64,000 nucleotides of DNA from Sclerodactyla briareus (lineage: Eukaryota > Echinodermata > Holothuroidea > Dendrochirotida > Sclerodactylidae): the NCBI GenBank assembly GCA_026419785.1, contig JAODTK010002998.1, forward strand, positions 1-64,000. Reading direction: 5' to 3'. The position numbers were made by a program, and so were the translations under genes. Position 1 is the stretch's first letter. Every line of letters starts with the position of its first letter. Below the pieces are notes generated by a model. That model saw only the letters and a program-made list of their open reading frames with translations. It had not been told where the DNA came from and did not search any database. Below are positions 47,872 through 57,364 of the stretch, in pieces.

Positions 47872-48256
47872 AGTGCTTATATAGCGCTTTTCCGACATGA
47901 TCAAAATCGCTTCACAGATATTACCCCTGATCATTGGTGGACTTGCACACCTGTACTATATATAGTCGCACCTCTTTCTTGTTCACTCCCGACACACCAT
48001 TTCAGTGCGCCACTCCATCGTGTCCCCCGGAGACATCCCAATAGGGTGCAGCCACATACGACGCAAGCCTACTAATTAAAAGTCACTTCACGAGGTCCCA
48101 TTTTTGAAAACGTGGGAAACGCGAGCCAGTTGAGGAGACATGCCCTGTCCGAAAGGGCCTACGGAAAAAGCCCGCGGGCTTTGCGCGATTCGAACTCACG
48201 ATCTTCGGATCACAAGTCTGGAGCTCTGCCGACTGAGCTAATCCGCCTCCTCGATA
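47872..48256 (-). mobile_element. tRNA-derived SINE, copy 2
   Basis: The reverse complement starts GGAGGCGGATTAGCTCAGTC and GGCAGAGCTCCAGACT, and continues to a box B, GTGAGTTCGAATCGC (head 48252-48186). It has the same body words as copy 1 (GTCTC.GGGGGACACGATG, ATCAGGGGTA, a CTATATA.AGT..GG block), and its tail is AAAAGCGCTATATAAGCACT (about 47890-47871). It sits in the first large opsin intron and interrupts a tandem repeat unit. Its tRNA part is better preserved than in copy 1. Confidence 0.87.
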
Positions 48257-48330
48257 TATGACGTGTCAGACATATCTCCTACTAATTCTAGTGCACAATG
48301 TGGATGTTCGATAGACATAACTTCAGGGTT

Positions 48331-49080
48331 TCGATTTTTGGGTTTTTTTTAGTTATATTTTGTCAGATATTTCGAGGAGAGCAAAATAATGTGCAGAAAT
48401 GTTTTGCTTCTTTTTCTTTCGAATATTGGATAGGAGTCACTCATTAGCAGAATAGCAGGGTGGTCATGCATACAACTGGTTGTATTCAGCACTATGGCCA
48501 TGCATTGTACATAGGGTATACCTAAACTATAAATGAACGATTGATGGGAATAAATGAATTTCAGATGAAGGACATTAGGAATGTATTCAATTGATATAAA
48601 CGCATTGTTGCATTAACAAAACTTCGGCCCCAAATAAGTTGGTCGTGCACTCTCGGACGACCGTCAAAATTTTGTCCTGTTGCCATGCTTCGTACGTTTT
48701 ACTTTCGTATAATAAAATTCTTTTGAAAAGTCTCATTGATTGATTTTTACCAAGCGTTAAAATGAGAGTAGTGAAAAGGTAAAAATCGCCTGCCGCTCAT
48801 TCGATATGAGACTTGTTTTCGGACATTGACAGTCATTAGCTTTCGTTACTATTGTTCTCAAACCTTTCGAGTAATATACATACACTATCCAACAGTGTAT
48901 TGTGATTGCTCATCACCAGCATGACAATAGAAGCCCCCTACCACCAAGGATTATATGCACCAAGTACATTTCCAATGTGGTCAATGACCAAAGGAGGAGA
49001 CGTGTTACTTGAACTCAACTTGACAGCACAATTTAGTAAGTTAATTATTCTGCCTTCTACTTGTCTGCTTGGAATAAATA
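48331..49080. other. Intronic sequence, nothing recognised
   Basis: AT-rich. No gene, RNA or tandem repeat was seen. Confidence 0.45.
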
Positions 49081-49089
49081 TTCAAATTT

Positions 49090-49335
49090 CAGGTGATCTT
49101 GAAAGTCTCCCTTCGTTACAAGAGTTGGGTATCACCCAAGAAAATTGCAAGGAATCCTTCGCATAGTTGCGTTCTTCTTCTTGTTGATCAAATCCTTCAC
49201 TCGTCTGGTAATCCATTCCTGTTTCAGAATCATACTCAGATTGCTGGTGATCTTGAAAGTCTCCCTTCGTTACAAGAGTTGGGTATCACCCAAGAAAATT
49301 GCAAGGAATCCCTTCGCATAGTTGCGTTCCCTTGT
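49090..49335. repeat. ~150-bp direct duplication
   Basis: A ~75-base stretch from GGTGATCTTGAAAGTCTCCC to TTGCAAGGAATCC is identical at about 49092-49160 and 49245-49313, at a period of about 153 bases. Near-identity suggests a recent event. The minus strand of the spacer encodes EWITRRVKDLINKK, similar to a peptide at 11.3 kb. Confidence 0.8.
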
Positions 49336-49779
49336 TAGTGTTTTCGACTTGTAGCCACAAAGTACGTGAATTTACCATTGGCTGGGGGTTATTGTGTTTG
49401 TGTGTTATGTTCTGAAAATGGTACGACGTTCAAGGGTTGAATGTAGGGCTTATAATTGATACAGACCATTTTATTTGTGAGTGAAAATGGGGGGCGTAAA
49501 CGGTTCATTTTCATTGTTTTTAGAAGTGAACCTGGCCGATGCGAAAGCGTCTATAGCTAGCTACATACCTGTCCCACCCCCTCCGGTACGTATTCCCATC
49601 TCCAACCAATGCTGGTGATCGTACGGATGAAGCGAATACAACCACGGTTAAAAAAAAATTAAACCGACGAAAAGCTTAGCCCATGACGCTGTCATCGTCT
49701 TGGCCGTAAACAGGTCGCACCACATGAAAACAAGCGATGTACGTATGGCAGCTAATGCGACAATCTGCTCGAATCCTGC

Positions 49780-49947
49780 AATAATATAATAATAAGTATA
49801 ATAAATAAGCTATTATAAAACAATAATAATTAATAATAATTAATATGATGTAATAATAATATAATATCAAATACAACAACAACAAAACCAACAAACAATA
49901 ATAATAATAATAATAAAATATAATAATAATAATAATATATATAATAG

Positions 49948-49981
<34 letters not shown>

Positions 49982-50035
49982 TTTTATTATTATTATTTTA
50001 TTATTATTATTATTATTATATTATTATATTGGAAA
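49780..50035. repeat. (AAT)n/(ATT)n inverted AT-rich repeat
   Basis: AAT-rich sequence up to about 49957 passes directly into ATT repeats to about 50030. The two halves can form a long hairpin. Confidence 0.85.
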
Positions 50036-50442
50036 CCGTTCGTGTGGACAGCATTTTACCAAACCCGAATTTTTCCACTAGTATGTGTTTGAAAATGCCA
50101 AATTCGCACAATCGTTTTTGCGATCAGTGTGTTTCCTAAGAACACAATACCTTCGCAGAGATTTACCTGATTCGTTGGAGATTTCTCGATAGAACTGCAG
50201 GGATGAGGGACTAATCGATCTCTAATCCTTTGACGTGATTGATATTTACGGGTCCATTAGGACACTTCACACCAACAAGGTCAAGCCGATAACCATGCAT
50301 ATTGCTCCCGTTATAGCCTTCTCTTGCGACAGTCGTTATCATCCCAGTCCTTTATCCAAGATACTCTGGGGGCAGGAAAAGCCTGTTTGTCACCAATACA
50401 ACGCAGCAGTAATTCTCAGTGACGCAAGGATTGTTTACATAC

Positions 50443-50805
50443 CTGCTACATGACGAGGAATGCGTAGATGGAGGCAGCCAATCCGTCCGAATACCATCGG
50501 CCAGCCCGTTTGGGAGGCGAAGGTCAAGGGACTTCGCGAAGATTGAGATGGTCATGTCACAGCATCTCAGATTGAGGATGAAATAGTTGACCGGCTGTCT
50601 TGAGGTTATCGTCTTTCATGAGAGGTAGATGACAAGACCATTGTTGAATATCCCAACGATTGGTGAGGAAACCGGTGTATACGCTGCTAGACGTTGTACG
50701 CAGAACTTGACAACGCAACTCTGGCACGATGACTGGCACGGTCCGAACGGATGTAGGAACGGTAAAGTTATCCCATACCAGAGACGTACTGCTCTCCTGT
50801 TTCAC
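50443..50805 (-). CDS. Opsin first exon, N-terminus to TM2/TM3 (frameshifted)
   Basis: From 50805 downward the minus strand reads ESSTSLVWDNFTVPTSVRT, an extracellular N-terminus with an NFT glycosylation sequon, then VYTGFLT. It changes frame to IVGIFNNGLVIYL (TM1; opsins have GxxGNGLV here), then MKDDNLKT, then PVNYFILNL, CDMTISIFAK (TM2), PLTFASQTGWPMVFGRIGC and IYAFLVM. The last two hold the conserved loop-1 tryptophan region and the TM3 cysteine. At least four single-base shifts are needed. The exon ends at 50443 with a CAG/GTATGT donor. No in-frame ATG is evident; an out-of-frame ATG lies just upstream at about 50809, which could be the true start if an indel is corrected. VNYFILNL..CD and GC.IYA are typical opsin signatures. 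Confidence 0.78.
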
Positions 50806-50811
50806 GCATGA

Positions 50812-51890
50812 AACAATTGGATGTTTGTGTTATCGAATATATAGGAATAAGCGATGGGTGGCAAAAGATTAACTATATGGACGGCAAGGCCATTGGTATA
50901 TTTCCAATGACTTTGTCAGTCTATGCACTGGACCAAATATGATCACTAGCAAATCCAACGATAAAGAACAACGTGTGTTACCAGCGGATCGAGCAGTGGA
51001 ATAATGTTGTACCATTCCTGGCAGTGGCGTAGGCCAGGAATTTTCCAGTAAGGGGCGCTGGGGGCTGGACCATTTCCTGGGGGGTGATGTCACTATCTAA
51101 CGGAGCGCCACCATTGGTTTGCGCGGACGTAACAATAAATTCAGAAATTAGACCCCCAATAGCAGGAAATGACCTTCCTGACCTAATCGGAGCGATGCAG
51201 TGCAGTTTCTCCTCATAAATGGTGGTCCATGAAATTGCCCCAATCTCAAAAAGTTGCCAGACTAAATTTCCTTGCCATTCACGTTCATTAAGACCACAAA
51301 AGAGACACTATAGCTTGCGCACGGAGCTCGTAGTTTTGCCACATTTCGGGAGCAATCAAAACGAAGAAGAATTTCACTCGTATAGCTGGAAATTTGAGGT
51401 AATTCTTTCACTGTTGCTCTTGTGCCCGAGCTCAACTTCAAATTAGCCAAGCATCTTAAGAACAATTTTAATTTCTAGCAGCTGTTAAATGGCAATTTGG
51501 TGCGATAAAGCACTCGGGGAATCACCTCTTCCGTTCCAAAATTATTTTGTGTGTTTCGCCTAGTCTGAGTATAATCCATTCTCTGTGAAATTTTAGGCCT
51601 TTGCAGGCGGGCGTTGAGGCAACCGGTGCAATATACACACCCAAACTCCGTCCTCTTCGGAATTATTTTGCGTTTCCACCGGCATGATCTTATAGTCAAC
51701 TCTGGACATTTTGGCACTGGGGTGGGGTTTTACGACGGGCTTATAGCAATCACGATCCGCTTCCTCCTCGTTTAATGTCACTTTGTCAAAACGTATCCTG
51801 GGTGCGGTGTGTTTTCACCTTCCAGGCATGAAGCGCGCCGAAAATGTTAGCTTCAATCATAGGCATTTCCGAATGATTTTGGGGAAATAA
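50812..51890. other. Upstream of the opsin, no gene recognised
   Basis: A CAGTGGCGTAGGCCAGG block at 51022-51038 resembles a hAT-type terminus, but a matching partner was not found. Minus-strand frames at 51475-51781 are unrecognised. A promoter could lie here, but no TATA box or initiator could be assigned. Confidence 0.4.
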
Positions 51891-51911
51891 GATACGTCAG
51901 GGGGTTAATAG

Positions 51912-52116
51912 GGCCTCGTCGAGGGTGTAAATTTTAGCGTACCCAATCGGGCACCCCGACGAGAGGGGAAAAATTCCTCGACGAGGGGAAGGGGGGGGGG
52001 GGGGGCTCTCTTCTCCAACCTGTTGAAGATATTTGCGTCTGGAGCCTTTGTCATGTTGTATACAGATAAGCATATGGGACCAGCCCATAACTCCCCGAAT
52101 CGGGAGCTGGTCCCGC
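51912..52116. repeat. Cluster of inverted repeats
   Basis: CCTCGTCGAGG (51914-51924) is the reverse complement of CCTCGACGAGG (51976-51986). Further on, GGGACCAGC (52076-52084) pairs with GCTGGTCCC (52106-52114), with an inner CTCCC/GGGAG stem. A poly(G) run lies at about 51989-52004. No gene is recognised. The structure could be a small palindromic transposon or a structured non-coding element. Confidence 0.5.
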
Positions 52117-52119
52117 AGT

Positions 52120-52910
52120 TGATGCGTACAAGAGAAAGCGACTGCGCGCGGAGCGCGCTTAAAATAAGGGTCTGGTAAAATCGGGTTTTCGGCACAACTC
52201 CGGTCTTTTCCTATTCAGCTGTCCGTTTCCACCCATTCGTCGGTTCGAAATTGCTTCGAATTGTCAGTCTCTCATTTTCACGGAACAGATACTCTCTGCC
52301 TACTTACTTAACAACCCCAATATTACTGGGTTCATAATCAACCATGGGAGTGGCGGTCTCAATTAAGAACAGTCAATGGATCACTCCACCCCCCCCACCC
52401 CACCAACCAAACCCAACGCATACTAAACGTGCTCGGACTGTATTCTATAAACATGTTACAACTCTGCCGAAGAGAATCTGCGCGTCCTAGATTATAATGA
52501 TACACCGAAATTTTAGACAGTTCAATCTTTGCGCCGCGTTATGTTTTATGAGGACACCGCGGACAGAACAGATACATTATTCGCGCGTAGCGCGAGATTT
52601 TTTTTCAGACAACTTGAGTCAAAATTGGCCCTCTTCGAGGTACATGCACAACATACTAGTATTGTAAGAGGATTTGTAATTTTTCTCAACATATGAGAAA
52701 AAAAAAACAGACATTCAAATTCTCAAGCTCGCCAAGATTTCCGGAAAGAAATAAAACTTCACAATTATCATAATTATTCTGAATACTAGGATAAAAAATT
52801 CAGATGTTTCCGAAGAGTGACCATACCATGCTATGTTCATGGAAGGTGCAATTATGACATGTGTTACACAAACTACACGAGCACACCACACGTTACACAC
52901 AGGACAGACA
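52120..52910. other. Non-coding interval, nothing recognised
   Basis: Short palindromic GC words occur (GCGCGCGGAGCGCGC at 52145, CGCGCGTAGCGCG at 52581). No coding signal. Confidence 0.4.
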
Positions 52911-52913
52911 AAC

Positions 52914-53036
52914 AAACACACACACACACACACACACAGCGCACCACGCACGCACATACATGACCACCCACCCACCCACAATACATACATACATACTACA
53001 TACATACATACATACATAACATACATACATACATAA
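52914..53036. repeat. (CA)n followed by (CATA)n
   Basis: CA repeats at 52915-52938 and ACAT/ACATAC repeats at 52981-53036. Confidence 0.9.
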
Positions 53037-53039
53037 ATA

Positions 53040-53440
53040 CTGACAATCCTACGCTTCCGGCAAGAAATAAACTAGAGCAACAATAGTCACTCTAGCACCA
53101 TTAGTGCTCTAGTTTATACACCACCCAAGTGACATAGGCCATTGATAACAAGCAGCACAGTTATAAGTCGTCCAAGGTTATCAGCCAGGGAAAAATCATA
53201 GGACTCCCCCCAAATACCCTTGGCTATAAAGTCTAGTATGCTGACCCCAGACCCTAGTTGATCGCAAACCCCAAATTGCATAACACAGCATATGCACCAT
53301 GTGTCAGAACTACGAATTGGCCCAGAGGTGCAATTTTAGGAAAAATATAATGTTCTTTATTGAAGGAAATGAATTTGGCTTTGTAGCTCAAAATCGCTAG
53401 TCATGACGTGACAAAACAGCTTTGTCCTTTAACATGGTGC
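53040..53440. other. Non-coding interval, nothing recognised
   Basis: No gene or clear repeat. A short inverted word pair, CACTCTAGCACCATTAGTGC, lies near 53087-53106. Confidence 0.4.
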
Positions 53441-54060
53441 TTCAGTTTGTTAACATTAAGGGAAGCTCAGAGTACCACTAGTCCATGGTGGCATGGTCAA
53501 ACATAATCTGTGGAGGGCATTTTGTAGATTTTGATTTTTTCGTAATAATCGCTCAATGTGCCTCCAATGATCTTTGACTCAAATCACTGAGCACCCCTCA
53601 GGTACCACTGGTACAAGATAAGACTGACCTAGAAGAATGGTTTCTCGAAATTATTGCAGAAGGAGAAGAGTTTATCACATTTTTTCAAATGGGCAGTTCA
53701 TTCAGTTATCGGTGACCTTGAACCATGACGATACCCGGTAGGGTAAACACTAACCATGATAACACTGACCTGATCCGCAGGAGGAGCCATTTGGCGTATT
53801 TTCGCCGTTTCTTACATAATAGTTCATATTGCCCTTAAAACCTTTGACCTGAATTCCTGAACCACCCCACGTGTATTATAGTCTATAATAACACTGACCA
53901 AAATGATGGATCCAAACCATTATCTGTAGGCGAAGAACGTATTTTGCAGTCTTTAAATTATGAAAGTGTGTCCAAGTTCGGTCAACATCCACCAAGGAGT
54001 GGACATTCCAAAAACCAAAATGGCGTGACCAAAACAAGTGTACAACTGGGTCTAGATAGG
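53440..54060. repeat. Degenerate ~170-190-bp tandem repeat, AGGTCA type
   Basis: Recurring ordered words are ATCTGT.GG.GG, CATTTTG.AG, TTTGACCT.AAT..CTGA.CACCCC, and ATAACACTGACC (about 53500-53630, 53750-53905, 53905-54050). About four diverged units. GACCT is the complement of the AGGTC word of the other satellites. Confidence 0.6.
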
Positions 54061-56216
54061 ACTGACATAGCAGATCACAAATAGCTCAATCATGGAAACA
54101 TTGCCCTCTCCCATTCAGTCTCTTCCTTCCCGATAAACCAACAGATCCTCGATTTGCAGGGACTGTCGTAATCAGGAGGTATATGCCCCCGTCGCATTCT
54201 ACCTGAGGAATTCGTGTTGAACTCGATAGCAGTGTAAACAGAAGTTAAAATAATGTGAGATCGTAATGTATAATTATGCGATTCCCCAATAATAAGTCGG
54301 ATTGAAATCAAATGGCGATTGTAGCTTTCAGGTATAAAGAAACCTCTCAATATGATTGATTATTGAAAGGTTGCCTCACCCCCCCATGATGCTAACATGT
54401 GGGGGGTCGGTAACACATTGGCGGCCCACAACCTGAGCAGGACTCTCCAATTGATGCGATACCTGTGCTTTATGACATGCACATCTGGAGAGGAAATCGC
54501 GATATTTTACTGGAGTGACACCCAATTAGCATCGTACCAGCAATGTCGACTATTATCAATCTGTGTTCTCGTTCAAAGCGCACGCTCATCAACCTCCCTG
54601 GCGCAGCCGGTGTTCATTTTCAAAGTGGAAATTACAATTTATATCTGGATATGCTGATGAGGCCAACAGTAAGGAGAAAAGCAAATGTTTGGCCAGTTAG
54701 TCGATCATTTTCTCCTTCTTTTTAGGATGCAGCTCACCAGTGAACTCTCACGGCCAACTTTTAGAAGCAAATTGTGTAGCAATTGCAAACTTGCCGTCGA
54801 AGATCGCAAGGCTTAAGCCTACCTGACAGTGTGCGGAGCTCAAGGGCCGCAACCTACTTACTGGTCAATGCCGCATGCTCGCAGTCACGCCACGCAGAGT
54901 TTTGGTGGCACTCTCGCGACAGTCTACGGGTCGATTGCGCAATTCGGATATGACTATTCGCAAGCGGTGACCGTTTATCGTTCGGGACACCCCCTGTAGA
55001 TACTCCCATGAGACCACCAAGCAGGGAGTGGGTCACGGGCCAAAGGTATGTGTGAACGCCTCCCAAGGAGGTTGGTACACTTAAATGATTAAAATGTACT
55101 ACTTTCAGTCGCTAACTTTCCGTTCCAACAAACTGGCATGCCTAATCACTGATTGCCCGTACAAAACTACGTGTGCATTCGGAGAACCTCAAAAGTTCGT
55201 TCGCGTTTCGTGATCACTTACATCTCGCGGTCACGCGAAACCGTTGAGCATTGATATATGTAAGCTATGCAAAGCATTGCGGTCCGCAAATCGGTACAGT
55301 GTGAGGCAGTGCATTAAACTATCACAATGTTCCCTTCGGTCCGTGATGTTAACCATTAAAGCTGTAGAGTTACTTTACTGGGCTGATGGTAATAACCAGC
55401 TGTATTCGACATCGATATATTGATCACAAGAGTCATTCGTCCCGAGTTAAACTACTACCACTTTACACTCGTTGGGCAAACGGTTATTGGACATCTATTA
55501 AGGTTGAGGTTGACACTTTTGCGTTCTGACTGTTTCTTATATATTACATATGATTTTTTCATTCATTAGAAAAAAAAATCATTCAGTGTTTTTAAGACGT
55601 TTCTTTCGGCTCCGCAAAAAAAAGCAAGGATCTATTCGGAAAATTCGCTTATAAAATAGCAACATCTGACCCATGTCGATACGATCGGTTAGAATAGTAA
55701 AACAGCCTCGTCGATCCCATAATGGTCTTACATGTTAGGAAATCCGATGCCCGTTCAACTGGAAACATAGGCAAAAGGTGGTGTGAATGGCTGACTGGAC
55801 TAACTTTATTCATAATCATGAGTCGGTCGCTGAGGGCAACAGGATTTTTTTTTTTTTTGTGGGGGGGGGGGGGGGGGGCCTTACTTAGCACTGATCCATG
55901 TATACAATTACACAAACATCGGTTTCAACCCAACGCATGGTATCTAACTCTGTTTCAGCGATTCTCATCGGGTAATGAAAGACGACCATCCACTTAAGTG
56001 GAGAACAGGAATAACCCCAACCAATAGCGGTGAGTCCTATAATCTTTGGGTCATCTCCCCTTGCACTAATGCTTCGCGCTCCTGCACCTGCCATGGGAAC
56101 ACCGACCCGCATTCGGTCTCCGTCTGAAGCCGCGGGGCGGAGATGCGGGAAGCTAAGCAGTTCCGTGCTTTTGATTCCTTGGCGAAGCCATAAGGAATCT
56201 ATGCAGTCACGCGGTG
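54061..56216. other. Non-coding interval, nothing recognised
   Basis: About 2.1 kb. Plus-strand frames at 54397-54725 and minus-strand frames at 54854-55066 and 55885-56112 are unrecognised. A T10 run followed by a ~18-base G run lies at 55849-55878. Confidence 0.45.
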
Positions 56217-56272
56217 CGTGTGTGTGTATGTGTGTGTGTGTGTGTGTGTATGTGTGTGTGTATTGTGTGTGG
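56217..56272. repeat. (GT)n microsatellite
   Basis: GT repeats interrupted by GTAT. Confidence 0.9.
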
Positions 56273-56274
56273 TG

Positions 56275-57110
56275 AAACCTTCGTTTTCCACGCGAATATC
56301 TACAAACGCAAGCAATGTATCATGTCAATATCAGGTAGGTAGGTGTCACCCATGGAAGGGATGACTCCCTATAGTTTTTTGGTAACCAATCGTGGTCGTT
56401 CAAGGTCATGAGAGGTCCAACCTTGAAAAGTGTTTCCGCACGAATATCTTAATGAACGCAAGTAGGTATGAAATTCATATTTGGTAGGTAGTGTAACCCA
56501 TGCGGGGATACCCCTCTTGTTTTTGTGTGAGGTCAGGGTCCATTTAGGGTCTCATAGGCAATCTTTATATCTGGGCAACGAAACATTTTAAAGTGTTGTC
56601 GTATGGAAAGTTTTGTTCGTCTGTGCAAAATACATCTGGTGACCGCTTTTACCCTCATTGACCCTTTGACCTTCTGACCTCACTTTGACCTCTGACCTCG
56701 TGATTTTGCCTGCTTTTTTTTTGTATTGGCGAAGCGTCTTGGCTAAGACAAACAAAAATTCAATACACTACCAACTAGAACGATCTCTTATCACAAGCTA
56801 TCTCACTAAATGTGGAAGGTCAAGACAGCTAAAATCGTCATATATCTCGGCAACCGAAACATTTTGATGAATGTTATAATGGAAGTTTCGTTCCGTCGGG
56901 TGAAATAACATCTGGTGACCAACTTGACCTCATTTGACTATTACCTTTGGACCTCATTTGACCTTTTGACCTTGTGATTTTGCATGCTTTTTATGGTTTG
57001 GCCGGAAGCGTCTTGTGAGACAACGAAAAAGTCAATGACTCTACCATAACTACGATACTCTATCAAAGGCTATCTCAATGAATGTGAAGGTCAAGACGCT
57101 AAACACTGGG
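56275..57110. repeat. Two AGGTCA-type tandem repeats
   Basis: First, a ~165-bp unit: CACGCGAATATCTACAAACG at 56289 and CGCACGAATATCTTAATGAA at 56436, each followed by GGTAGGTAGTGT.ACCCATG. Second, a ~275-bp unit with copies at about 56568-56845 and 56846-57105. It shares GGCAACGAAACATTTT, ACATCTGGTGACC, a TTGACCT-rich stretch, TGTGATTTTGC.TGCTTTT, GAAGCGTCTTG and GTGGAAGGTCAAGAC. Confidence 0.8.
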
Positions 57111-57364
57111 AATGTGGATAAAATTTGGCATTTCATTTGACATCTGCTCATCAGCATGGATCGAATGATGCCAAGTATCTATCAAGTTCAAACAAGTGTG
57201 TGGATTGTAAACATGATGAAGAATAACCCCATTGTTTCTGGTATTCAGGTCAAGTCATTTCCAGTCACCATAGGACATCCTTTATCTCTGGAACGATTCA
57301 TTGTACAGAGTGGAGAACAGCATATAGCCAACCAAACAAATTCCCCAGTGAAGAACGGTACAAA

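Noticed and set aside
51022..51118. A ~97-bp hAT-like MITE starting CAGTGGCGTAGG
   Set aside because: The right end (CAATGGTGGCGC on the reverse strand) matches only loosely and no target duplication is visible.
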